Below, in pieces: positions 16,679 to 25,006 of a stretch of 25,931 nucleotides of DNA (its first letter is position 1; the number at the start of each line of letters is the position of its first letter). The stretch covers positions 1-25,931 of the forward strand of contig CAMWKC010000004.1 in NCBI GenBank assembly GCA_947174735.1. The letters are read 5' to 3'. The notes below the pieces were generated by a model, which was given only the letters and a program-made list of their open reading frames with translations, was not told the origin of the DNA and made no database searches. This DNA comes from an uncultured Porphyromonadaceae bacterium. Its GTDB lineage: Bacteria > Bacteroidota > Bacteroidia > Bacteroidales > Muribaculaceae. The position numbers were made by a program, and so were the translations under genes.

Positions 16679-17859
16679 ACTGCTTTTAAAATAGTTATGC
16701 TATTATGGGCATCTACTTTCAGAATATGTGTGGCCACAACGCTACCTCCGCACCTGCCTACAGCCTCTATAAATGTCTGGCAACTGTCTGCACTTACAGA
16801 ATTAAAAACTATCACACCGCCGGGACATAGAACAGTGTAAATACGTTCTACCATTTCATCCAGTCTACCGCCATGCCCACCGATGAACACAGCCTCCGGA
16901 GCAGGATAACCGCTTAGGTCACAGGTCATAAAGTCAGCTGTTACACCCTTAATACCCGGCGCACCGAATCTCCGGCAATTTTCTTCGAGTAAATGCTTCG
17001 ATTCTTCGCGACGTTCAAAAGATATTATTTCAAGATGAGGAAACTGCAACCGTGCCTCTATAGATACCGAACCGGTGCAATAACCTATATCCCACATTAT
17101 GGTCCTGTTGTAAAGGTCAAGCATCGAGAGAGAAACCAAACGCACAGGCATTTTGGTTATCATATTACTTCGACCTTCAAGATGGGCAAACTGATTTTCA
17201 GGAATACCGAAAAATCTTTGTCTCTGTTCCGTCATCTGTAATATCACGCAGTTAGGAGAATCAAAATCTTTTTCAGTCGCCTCGGAAAGTGCCATAGTTC
17301 TGACTCTTTCTGTTTCATTACCAAGACACTCTCCCACATGCATTATATAATTATCATAGCCATAGTATAAAAGACGCTGCGCTATAGCGGCAGGCGTTTT
17401 CTTCTTATCGGTCAGTACTCCGATGACAGAACGGTTTTCTATTAATGCGGTATCAAGATTTTTCCATGGACGTCCGGTGACAGATACACTAATCATTTCA
17501 TTATATGGCAACAATAGTCTGTGAGCCAAAAGCTGAAGAGAATTGAATGATGGATAAACCGTTATCCGTGCCGTTGGAAATTCGCGCTGAAGTGTTGTGG
17601 CATAACCGTAGAACAGTGGATCACCCGAAGCGAACACCACAACGTCCGGTAAAGAAGCATACCGGATAAATACTTTTTCAAGCGGTACCGTCACATCAAT
17701 CCATTCAGCTCCCGGAGGTAACAGGGATTCGACAATCTGATGATGACGTTTACCGCCCGAGAATACTTTTCCGCACATTATTATACGGCGTACCTCCGGA
17801 GAGAAAAACTGATTGTGACTATCGGAAATTCCGATTACAATAAAATGCTGCTCAGACAT
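16675..17859 (-). CDS. CbiE-CbiT (CobL-type) fusion: C5/C15 methylation and decarboxylation
   Basis: A 394-residue CobL-like protein acting on (cobalt-)precorrin-6B/7. Residues 1 to about 210 form the CbiE tetrapyrrole methyltransferase: VVVFASGDPLFYGYATTL at 73-90, YPSFNSLQLLAHRL, and SVTGRPW. Residues about 215-394 form CbiT, a Rossmann-type SAM methyltransferase that also decarboxylates the acetate side chain: MWDIGYCTGSVSIEA at 255-269, VFIGGHGGRLDEM, and LCPGGVIVFNSV. The SAM loop reads DIGYCTG where most CbiT proteins have DIGAGTG. The gene overlaps the cobJ-cbiC stop by 8 bp and the next gene by 4 bp. Confidence 0.93.
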   Translation of the reverse strand: MSEQHFIVIGISDSHNQFFSPEVRRIIMCGKVFSGGKRHHQIVESLLPPGAEWIDVTVPLEKVFIRYASLPDVVVFASGDPLFYGYATTLQREFPTARITVYPSFNSLQLLAHRLLLPYNEMISVSVTGRPWKNLDTALIENRSVIGVLTDKKKTPAAIAQRLLYYGYDNYIMHVGECLGNETERVRTMALSEATEKDFDSPNCVILQMTEQRQRFFGIPENQFAHLEGRSNMITKMPVRLVSLSMLDLYNRTIMWDIGYCTGSVSIEARLQFPHLEIISFERREESKHLLEENCRRFGAPGIKGVTADFMTCDLSGYPAPEAVFIGGHGGRLDEMVERIYTVLCPGGVIVFNSVSADSCQTFIEAVGRCGGSVVATHILKVDAHNSITILKAV

Positions 17860-19255
17860 CTCTTCCGGGTTTTAATAATTTAGCGTCAGGCCAGCACAGT
17901 ATAGAGTTTACCAGTGTAGCAGCTAAATTACTGCCTCCTTTGCGTCCTTCAACAATGATTTTGGGTATCTCATAAAAAGGTTTGACCATGTGCTTGCTCT
18001 CACAAACATGTACAAATCCTACCGGAGCAGCTATAATACCACAGGGACGGGCTTTATGCTGACGTATAAGTGTACATAGCTCCATAAGTGCGGTAGGGGC
18101 GTTACCGAACACATACAATGCGTCCGGATGTTCGGCAACTGCAAGACGTATGCCCGCCTGTGTTCTTGTGATACCATGCTCTTTGGCAAGTTCAGTAGTT
18201 TTAGAATCATTGAGGTAGCACTTCACTTCAATACCGAGTCTCTGAAGAGCACCTTTCCTTATACCTGCGGCAGCCATTGTCACATCAGTAACAATGGTAC
18301 GTACACCCCCGGCAGTAAGAGCTGCATAAATACGTTCTACCGCCTTACTGTCAGCTCTGACTATATTTTCCATATCGAAGTCGGCAGTGGTATGTATGGC
18401 ATGAAGCATAGGCCATTTGAGATCAAGCGGAATATCAGGATCTGACATTTCTTTTTCGATGGTACGGAAACTCTCTATCATGATTGCCTGTCCCGGAGCA
18501 TTTTCAGAAGTCTCTTCATTTTTATAATAACCACGCGGAGTAATCATAAAGTCTTTCCACTGATAAGTTTGTGAATTACCTATCAACACAACCGTAAACA
18601 TATCCACATCTTCGGGATCAAAATCTTCAAGAGTTGTCAGTTTTATTTCCTCACCGTCTCGTCCGGCCTGACGCACATAACCTACGGGAGTCTGTGGATT
18701 ACGGATTTCAAGAAAGATTTCTTTAAGACGATATAGTTCCCAATAACGTCCGTTGCTTTTAGGATTATAAACCGCAGTTACGAAATCGGCCTCGGCTGCT
18801 GCTCTGATACGTTTTTCAATCATAGCCCACGGAGTCATAAGGTCACTTAATGATATTACACAGAAGTCATGACCCATAGGAGCCCCTAAAAGAGAGGCAG
18901 CTTTCTGAAACGCACTTATGCCCGGAATAACCTCAACCTCAATATCCGAACCACGCTGGCGCAACATCTCATAGACAAGAGGTGCCATACCGTATATACC
19001 GCAGTCACCTGAGCTTATGACACATACATCACGTCCGCTTTCCGCTATTTCAAAAGCTTTCTCAATACGTTTCTGCTCCTGCTTCATGCCGTTCTGCACT
19101 ATCTCAGCACCTTCTTTGAGAATTGAAGAGATAAACGGTATATAGTATTTATACCCTACTATTATGTCGGCCTGTCTGAGTATCTCGACAGCATGTAGCG
19201 TCATGTCGCCCTGACTTCCGGGACCAATACCTATTATTGTTATTTTAGATTTCAT
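17852..19255 (-). CDS. CobJ/CbiH-CbiC fusion: precorrin-3B C17-methyltransferase and precorrin-8 methylmutase
   Basis: A 467-residue protein when started at the ATG at 19255. Residues 1-245 are a CobJ/CbiH methyltransferase that contracts the ring: ITIIGIGPGSQGDMTL, SSGDCGIYGMAPLVYE, IPGISAFQKAASLLGAPMGHD, TAVYNPKSNGR. Residues about 250-467 are CbiC/CobH, which moves the C11 methyl to C12: MLHAIHTTADFD (His288 the likely catalytic residue), VTDVTMAAAGI, FGNAPTALMEL, PVGFVHVCESK. An in-frame ATG at 19390 would lengthen the protein by 45 residues that have no family similarity and overlap the PepSY gene, so 19255 is preferred. Here the joined steps are not consecutive, and CbiC makes the final isomerisation to cobyrinic acid. 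Confidence 0.93.
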   Translation of the reverse strand: MKSKITIIGIGPGSQGDMTLHAVEILRQADIIVGYKYYIPFISSILKEGAEIVQNGMKQEQKRIEKAFEIAESGRDVCVISSGDCGIYGMAPLVYEMLRQRGSDIEVEVIPGISAFQKAASLLGAPMGHDFCVISLSDLMTPWAMIEKRIRAAAEADFVTAVYNPKSNGRYWELYRLKEIFLEIRNPQTPVGYVRQAGRDGEEIKLTTLEDFDPEDVDMFTVVLIGNSQTYQWKDFMITPRGYYKNEETSENAPGQAIMIESFRTIEKEMSDPDIPLDLKWPMLHAIHTTADFDMENIVRADSKAVERIYAALTAGGVRTIVTDVTMAAAGIRKGALQRLGIEVKCYLNDSKTTELAKEHGITRTQAGIRLAVAEHPDALYVFGNAPTALMELCTLIRQHKARPCGIIAAPVGFVHVCESKHMVKPFYEIPKIIVEGRKGGSNLAATLVNSILCWPDAKLLKPGRDV

Positions 19256-19302
19256 ATCACAGTTTCTTATCGACGCTTTTATTATTGTCAAAATGAATCG
19301 AA

Positions 19303-20616
19303 CTATACTTTTTTCCGACAACACAGAGACTTTACAGATAATACCGTACCTGTAGCTACGATTACCATTCCTCCGAGCAAAAGTATCCATAGAAATAAAT
19401 CATGAAGCCATTTTACACGGTTTATGCCCGGTATATTCATAGTGTGCAATACTCTGTAACATATAGCCTGCGCCTTAGCTTTACGGTCCATTACCCTATA
19501 GAAACCCTCAACGTTCCAGTAGACAGTGTAATTCTCAGTTTCAGCTTCATAACCGGGACAGTCATGCTGCCCATAAAAGACTCCGTTATTTATACTTTTT
19601 ACAGACATCACAGACTCACCGGTCTGCCATGCTATAACTTTACCCATATTACCGGGTGAAAAATCCAGCGGTGTGCGGTAATTGACAGGTAGCAGATATT
19701 TGTCTTCGCCAGATGTTACTTTCACAGCCGGTAAAGGATTGGCACTGATAGTAACCACTCCGAAGGTCTCAGGCAGAAGAGAAAGGTCAACATCGCTCTT
19801 AGCAATCATAGCCGACGGATGCGGAAGTGGTCGTGATTTCATTATCCAGTCAGGAATCTTAGCAAGCGACATCATACCGCTGAAAATAAAAGCCAGCATA
19901 CTGAGACCGAAAAACAGACCCCAGGAATAATGCCACCGCCACGACTTACGCGGAAATATTCTTAACCGCCGTGTACGTAACAGAAATCTTACAGCAATAA
20001 TAAGACCGAATATTACCGAAACGGTACACAGACCTGACATCCATATTACTGTATTATGCCACAATTCAGAATCGCGACGCAAAGGAGTTATATATACATA
20101 ATGCGGTAAAGCTCCTATCCATGCCCAGCGTCGGCCACTCAGCGTATTATGCTGTAACACCTCACCGGTCTGAGAAGACACGTATGTGTACGACTTATCA
20201 ATACCTGTTATCCGGTAAATCGGCAGATGCTTCATCAGTCTGTTAAAAGGAATCCATTTATCTATATCACTGAGTGTATCGACTTTTTCAATTTCTGTAC
20301 CGAAACTGCTCTCTATGATTTGGAGGTCATCAAGAGTCGGTGTATAACCTCCTATAAGTTTCCTGTCTGCCTTAATCAGAAGATGTCTGCCCGAAAATGA
20401 CATACGGCAGTCTGAAAAAGTGTCGGGCACTTCCTGCCAAAGCTCTATAAGCTGTGAGGCATCTGCCTCCGCCACCGGTGTAGTGGCGGGGGTCAGATGC
20501 GGAAAAGGATGGTACAGCATTACCGCCCCCGAAACATACCATGCTATAAACATGAGTGCGAGCGGAATGCCGAACCACTTATGACAGCTGTAGAGTATAT
20601 TGAATATCCTCTTCAT
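19303..20616 (-). CDS. PepSY-associated transmembrane protein (putative inner-membrane reductase)
   Basis: A 437-residue inner-membrane protein of the PepSY_TM type. It begins with the family pattern SCHKWFGIPLALMFIAWYVSGAVM (His12 at the start of helix 1) and has further helices near 190-213, 230-251 and 405-428. The segments between helices 1 and 2 and between 3 and 4 are probably periplasmic PepSY domains (e.g. YVSSQTGEVLQHN). Helix-flanking histidines (His12, His172, His187, His229, His391, His405) could hold b-type heme. Relatives such as FoxB/PiuB-type proteins work beside siderophore receptors, probably reducing or releasing metal in the periplasm. It lies 9 bp after the TonB-dependent receptor gene and 47 bp before cobJ-cbiC. 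The exact reaction and substrate are unknown. Confidence 0.82.
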   Translation of the reverse strand: MKRIFNILYSCHKWFGIPLALMFIAWYVSGAVMLYHPFPHLTPATTPVAEADASQLIELWQEVPDTFSDCRMSFSGRHLLIKADRKLIGGYTPTLDDLQIIESSFGTEIEKVDTLSDIDKWIPFNRLMKHLPIYRITGIDKSYTYVSSQTGEVLQHNTLSGRRWAWIGALPHYVYITPLRRDSELWHNTVIWMSGLCTVSVIFGLIIAVRFLLRTRRLRIFPRKSWRWHYSWGLFFGLSMLAFIFSGMMSLAKIPDWIMKSRPLPHPSAMIAKSDVDLSLLPETFGVVTISANPLPAVKVTSGEDKYLLPVNYRTPLDFSPGNMGKVIAWQTGESVMSVKSINNGVFYGQHDCPGYEAETENYTVYWNVEGFYRVMDRKAKAQAICYRVLHTMNIPGINRVKWLHDLFLWILLLGGMVIVATGTVLSVKSLCCRKKV

Positions 20617-20625
20617 TGGCTACTC

Positions 20626-22923
20626 TCAGAATGAGTATCCCACACTTACTTTCCAGTTTATATCCTGTCCGGGAATCATCTGATTACCCAGACACGATAC
20701 ATTATAATGACGGTTAAAAAGATTATTTACCGCCACTTTATATTCCACACCACAGTGCATCTTATAACGTAATGCTATATCAGTAAGGAAGAAAGAATCC
20801 AGCTTTATGCCGTTTGCCAGATTAGTGTACACAGCATCCTGATAAGTCAGTGACAAAGCCGCCCCAAGTCCTTTGACAGGTCCGTGAGACACCTCATAAT
20901 CACCTGTGAAGAAGAACTGGTTTTCGGGTATGTAAGTATAATGATTACCACGGTCTGTATTAACTTGTACATAGTCGTTGGGAGCTATTTTACCTACACG
21001 GGCATTGGTATATGCATAACCGGCCGAGAACAGAAAATCACGCCACGAATAGCTCAGATCCACGTCAACACCCTGCGAGTGCATACGGCCTACCTGACCT
21101 CTTACGGTCTTTACAACATTATCTTCCTCAAGAGTTCCGAGGGAAGTCACCACATTATTTTTATGGATATAGAAGTAAGAGGCATTGGCGGTAAAACCAT
21201 TCCAATCATATTTAATACCGCCTTCTACCTGATAACCCTTTTCAGGAGAAAAGACCTCACCGCCGTCATTGGGATAATAGCGTTTGCCGTCAGCATCAAT
21301 ATAGACTGTGTTATCATTGTAAACCGTATTATTGGGCTTAAAGAATGATCCTACAGAAGCATACACAGAAAGCTCCTGAACAGGCAGGTACACCACACCG
21401 GCACGATACGAGAAGGCATGATTTACTATACTGCTGTAATCACTTCCGGCCGGATGAGTATAGTTTCGGTCCCCATCCTTGAGCTGTACTACAGCTGAAC
21501 GGTACTTATAGTAATCATAACGTCCGGAAAGCATGAACTTGAATTCCTTACATACATCAACTACATCCGACAGATAGACCGACTGCGAGAGTCTGTCGCT
21601 AATCGATACTCTCGACAGCGTAGCGAACATGGCACCACACGAATACGGATGATAAACCGGAATGTGTGAATCTACACCGGGACCTGAAAACTTGCCTCCT
21701 CCGAATGACGGACGGTGAAGATAGTTTACTGCATAGCCTCCGAAGTAAGTATGTTTTACCGAACCGGTATAAAAATCTCCGGTCAGTTCGAGCTGATTTG
21801 AGTAGTGGTAGGCTATGTGATTGAAAGCTAACGGCGATGAGTTAGTCAGAGTATCAAGATTGATATATGTCTTTTTTCCATCACGTTCATAATAATGTTT
21901 GTATATCGGCTCATCACTTGTGAGATAACTCATTGACTCAGTACTCTGATAATTTATATTATCGTAGCGGAACATAGCCACATCACGTAGCTTGACAGCC
22001 GGACTGAAGACATGTTCATAACGCAACTGTACATCCTGGGTGCGGTTAATCAGAAAGTCCGATTCATTGTTGTAACGTGCCTTTCGGTTAAGGCCGGGCA
22101 ACTGCTGAAACTGAGAAAGATACAGTTTGCCGTCGGTTGAATATATATTGTACGGCATGAGTGTCGGCAGACCTGTATCTGTACCGTAACGGTCATTAGC
22201 AAAATAATAAGTCAGCTGTAGGAAGTCCCTGGCTGTAAACCAACCGGATATTGTACCATAGAGAGACAGACGACGTTCCATATTACTACGCCAGCCGTCA
22301 GTCGAGGAAGTATAAGCAGATGCATAGTAGTTGAACGGTCCGACAAGTTTGCCTGACATACCGAACATTGCCTCACGTCCGTGCCACGACGACAGGCCGA
22401 GACGTGTGTAAAGATGGCGTTCAGCCGTGGGTTGCCGACGGGTTATATTGAGCACACCCCCCACTACAGACTGTCCATAAAGAGCCGAGGCAGGCCCACG
22501 TAACAGTTCAACACTTTCAACGTTCGACAAATCGTGCATCGGCATCGAGGTTATAAACGAACGTTGGTCAGCAACTCCGTCAGTGGCAACAAGCTGATTG
22601 GAAAAGCCACGGATATAAAATTCCTGAAAGCCTCCATAAGTGGTACGTGTCTTGACAGAAGGCAGAAAGCGTGTGGCACCTACAATATCAACAATGCCTC
22701 GGTTCTCAAGAGTCGAGTTGTCAACACGGGTCATATTAACCGGCAGAAATTTCTCATCTACTCCGTATGGAAGCATGGTGACACGCTTGTCCTGACTACT
22801 CACTATCTCTACTCCACGTAGATTCACCACCGAGTCAGTATGTTCGACAGCCTGCAAAGGTGTCAGACCTGCGCACAGGCAACCTGAAAAGGTCAACACT
22901 GTGCAGAAAATCTTTGATTGCAT
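20626..22923 (-). CDS. TonB-dependent outer-membrane receptor, siderophore-receptor type
   Basis: A 765-residue outer-membrane beta-barrel with signal peptide (to about residue 25) that would import a large or scarce ligand using TonB energy. A possible TonB box lies near residues 38-43 (GVEIVSS). The plug domain contains EFYIRGFSNQ (101-110), DGVADQRSF, and VESVELLRGPASALYGQSVVGGVLNITRR (135-163), the arrangement of FhuA/FoxA-like siderophore receptors. The chain ends in aromatic Phe (VSVGYSF), the usual barrel-insertion signal. It lacks the N-terminal carboxypeptidase-like domain typical of SusC proteins and has no SusD partner. Operon context suggests a corrinoid, cobalt chelate or related metal complex; the ligand cannot be told from sequence. 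Confidence 0.92.
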   Translation of the reverse strand: MQSKIFCTVLTFSGCLCAGLTPLQAVEHTDSVVNLRGVEIVSSQDKRVTMLPYGVDEKFLPVNMTRVDNSTLENRGIVDIVGATRFLPSVKTRTTYGGFQEFYIRGFSNQLVATDGVADQRSFITSMPMHDLSNVESVELLRGPASALYGQSVVGGVLNITRRQPTAERHLYTRLGLSSWHGREAMFGMSGKLVGPFNYYASAYTSSTDGWRSNMERRLSLYGTISGWFTARDFLQLTYYFANDRYGTDTGLPTLMPYNIYSTDGKLYLSQFQQLPGLNRKARYNNESDFLINRTQDVQLRYEHVFSPAVKLRDVAMFRYDNINYQSTESMSYLTSDEPIYKHYYERDGKKTYINLDTLTNSSPLAFNHIAYHYSNQLELTGDFYTGSVKHTYFGGYAVNYLHRPSFGGGKFSGPGVDSHIPVYHPYSCGAMFATLSRVSISDRLSQSVYLSDVVDVCKEFKFMLSGRYDYYKYRSAVVQLKDGDRNYTHPAGSDYSSIVNHAFSYRAGVVYLPVQELSVYASVGSFFKPNNTVYNDNTVYIDADGKRYYPNDGGEVFSPEKGYQVEGGIKYDWNGFTANASYFYIHKNNVVTSLGTLEEDNVVKTVRGQVGRMHSQGVDVDLSYSWRDFLFSAGYAYTNARVGKIAPNDYVQVNTDRGNHYTYIPENQFFFTGDYEVSHGPVKGLGAALSLTYQDAVYTNLANGIKLDSFFLTDIALRYKMHCGVEYKVAVNNLFNRHYNVSCLGNQMIPGQDINWKVSVGYSF

Positions 22924-22954
22924 AAAGTTTTATTAAAAAGGTTTGTAGAAAATA

Positions 22955-23995
22955 TTAATTATACATCAAGTGTGAATTATATCTGATCTGTTCCACAGGG
23001 ATGGCTAAGTGGCATCCTGTAACCGAAGAAGTAGCATGATCGGCCTGTACAGTAATCTGCAACGGCATGGATATATCAAGCAAAGGACGAAGTATCCTAT
23101 TGTCTATGTCATGCAGAATTCTGACTTTTTCTATGGGATTACGTGCATGTGAGGCTTCGTCGGGAGCTTCGATATGCAGCAGCACAAAATCATGTACATC
23201 AAAGGCTTTTATGGCAGCCTGAAGCTTAGCTTCATAATCGGTTGATGCGTCACCTGTGGCACCATTGACCTCAATTACTTCCATACCCACAGCCTTTGCT
23301 ATTCCTTTTACAACAGGCACAGCTGTCACAACTGCGCCGGCCATAGTAAAAGCCGGGATAAAAGCCCGTCCGGCTCCCCATACCGCTATTCCGTTAATCT
23401 CTCCGACAGCGGGAAGCGAACGTGCTTCCGTTACAAATCTGTTTATAGTGTCTACCGTTTTTTTATCTGTACCACTTACTTTCAGAAAATCAAGTGGTAA
23501 ACCGACAACTTTATGAGGCGGTATGGAATAAATCTGAGCAGGTGTATTATGTATCACTAAAAGACTACGGTAACTTCCTGTATCATACACCGTAAATCTC
23601 TCGTCAGCGATTGTTCTCAACATTTCGACGTACGCCTTCGTCTCCACCGTTCCGGGATTAGCAGCAGAATGTGAAATTAGCTGTCGGCCGTCATGACTTA
23701 TCAGATTACAGCGGAGACATAAGTCAACAGGTTCCGGTTCTATTCCGTTACCTAACGCTTCAAGCCACGCACGTGAACAGAAATCGGGAGTGACCTGATA
23801 ACCGAGTTGTGTCAGCAGGGCCGTATCAGTGGCCGGTTCCACCCCTTCCGGTACACTACACACATATTGATGGCTTCCGTGCTCGCGCATAAAGGCCAAA
23901 GCATCCATATCTGCACATTGAGCAGGTGTTCTGTCTCCGAGGACTGCGACAGGTTCATCGTCCATACCGTCTATAATTATCAGCAGTCTTTTCAT
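22955..23995 (-). CDS. Archaeal-type (ApgM-like) phosphoglycerate mutase family protein, possible threonine/homoserine kinase
   Basis: A 346-residue cytoplasmic member of the alkaline phosphatase superfamily, closest by motif to archaeal cofactor-independent phosphoglycerate mutase (COG3635), though shorter than the usual ~400 residues. Seen: metal-binding Asp9 in IIIDGMDD; PATDTALLTQLGY (54-66) with Thr56 where a Ser/Thr nucleophile is expected; WGAGRAFIPAF; VVKGIAKAVGMEVIEVNGATGDASTDYEAK; LLHIEAPDEASH (Asp279, His283); and ADHATS (Asp319, His320). Relatives in Bacteroidetes have been reported to act as homoserine kinases rather than mutases. Inside a B12 operon, with cobD present and no PduX seen, phosphorylation of L-threonine is an attractive role, but this is inference. 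It starts 3 bp after the ABC ATPase stop. Confidence 0.8.
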   Translation of the reverse strand: MKRLLIIIDGMDDEPVAVLGDRTPAQCADMDALAFMREHGSHQYVCSVPEGVEPATDTALLTQLGYQVTPDFCSRAWLEALGNGIEPEPVDLCLRCNLISHDGRQLISHSAANPGTVETKAYVEMLRTIADERFTVYDTGSYRSLLVIHNTPAQIYSIPPHKVVGLPLDFLKVSGTDKKTVDTINRFVTEARSLPAVGEINGIAVWGAGRAFIPAFTMAGAVVTAVPVVKGIAKAVGMEVIEVNGATGDASTDYEAKLQAAIKAFDVHDFVLLHIEAPDEASHARNPIEKVRILHDIDNRILRPLLDISMPLQITVQADHATSSVTGCHLAIPVEQIRYNSHLMYN

Positions 23996-23998
23996 ACG

Positions 23999-25006
23999 TT
24001 ATTTTTTAAGTGTCAGAAGACGGTCAACCATATCAAGCAATTGGGCTATGGAAGTGACAGAGTAACCATTTATATTGTAATTTTCACCGGAAGTGTCGAT
24101 GGCTATATCCTTGTTGCCGTCAGGAGCGGCATAAATACCACGGCGAGCCAGAGCCTTACGCACCATATTGAAACGAGGTCCGGCACCGTTGAGACATACC
24201 GACTCGTTTAGCTCATGACATATCTTGAAAAGACCGCTTTCCATATCAAATATAACTCCGTCACAACGGAAATACTGGCTCATATCTCCGTTAAGAGCAA
24301 GGTCTTCAGGAGTACCGATTGTCACGCCATGCGGTTTATCAATAAGCCATACTCTATCGGCAATCTGAAGGGCAAGTTCCAAATCGTGAGTTGACAAAAA
24401 CACAGTCTTATTTTTCTCACGTGCCAGACGCTGAAGTAGTTGCATTATCTCGACTTTACTCGGATAATCAAGGAAAGCTGTCGGCTCATCAAGAAATATC
24501 ACAGGAGTTTCCTGTGCAAGCGATTTGGCAATCATTACTTTCTGCCGTTCGCCGTCACTGAGGGTTTGAATCATTCTGTCACGCAGATTACCGATGTTAA
24601 CCAGCGAAATAGACTCGTTTACTACCATACGGTCATATTCACTCATTCTACCCCAGAAGCCGGTGTAAGGACTGCGTCCCATACCTACCAGTTCTTTTAC
24701 TGTCATGTTGTTGATATTTAACCGTTCGGTAAGCACAACTCCTATGACCTTGGCCAGTTCGGCATCGGTATACTCAGAAAGTAATTTTGATTCAACAGTT
24801 ATACTACCGGCAATCGGAGGCAGAAAAGCAGTGAGTGTTTTCAGCAAGGTGGACTTTCCGGCACCGTTAGGTCCTAACAGACAAGTAAGCTCTCCGGAAT
24901 ACAAAGCAGCGTTTATATCGCGGGTAATTACTATGTCGCCTTTCTTACTTCTGTAACCGGTCACAAGATTATCCACACGTATGGTTTCCTTATACTGTCC
25001 TTTCAT
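23999..25006 (-). CDS. ABC transporter ATP-binding protein, FecE/BtuD family, with C-terminal extension
   Basis: A 335-residue ATPase that would drive the FecCD-type permease encoded just upstream (4-bp ATGA overlap). Seen: Walker A GPNGAGKST at 45-53, Q-loop region around TERLNINNMTVKELVGMGRSP, signature LSDGERQKV at 149-157, Walker B VIFLDEP at 169-175 and H-loop His207 in STHD. The pattern fits importers of cobalamin, heme or ferric siderophores (BtuD/HmuV/FecE). Such ATPases usually have about 250-260 residues; here residues about 260-335 form an extra domain (GAGPRFNMVRKALARRG ... YSVTSIAQLLDMVDRLL) of unknown function. Context favours a corrinoid or cobalt-complex substrate, but iron compounds are possible. 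Confidence 0.9.
   Translation of the reverse strand: MKGQYKETIRVDNLVTGYRSKKGDIVITRDINAALYSGELTCLLGPNGAGKSTLLKTLTAFLPPIAGSITVESKLLSEYTDAELAKVIGVVLTERLNINNMTVKELVGMGRSPYTGFWGRMSEYDRMVVNESISLVNIGNLRDRMIQTLSDGERQKVMIAKSLAQETPVIFLDEPTAFLDYPSKVEIMQLLQRLAREKNKTVFLSTHDLELALQIADRVWLIDKPHGVTIGTPEDLALNGDMSQYFRCDGVIFDMESGLFKICHELNESVCLNGAGPRFNMVRKALARRGIYAAPDGNKDIAIDTSGENYNINGYSVTSIAQLLDMVDRLLTLKK

Noticed and set aside
19289..19296. TCATTTTG on the minus strand as an internal promoter before cobJ-cbiC
   Set aside because: One mismatch in the most conserved TA of the -7 box, and no TTTG at 19-21 bp upstream. The 47-bp gap is the longest in the operon, so an internal promoter is possible but not supported.
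19256..19390. Longer N-terminus of CobJ-CbiC from the ATG at 19390
   Set aside because: The extra 45 residues have no resemblance to CobJ proteins and would overlap the end of the PepSY gene; MKSKITIIGIGPG at 19255 is the normal family start.
20884..21348. Plus-strand open frame of about 154 codons opposite the TonB-dependent receptor
   Set aside because: It lies wholly antisense to a well-conserved receptor gene, has no recognisable motif and no promoter; it is a by-product of codon use. Similar antisense frames opposite metX and the cbi genes were left out for the same reason.
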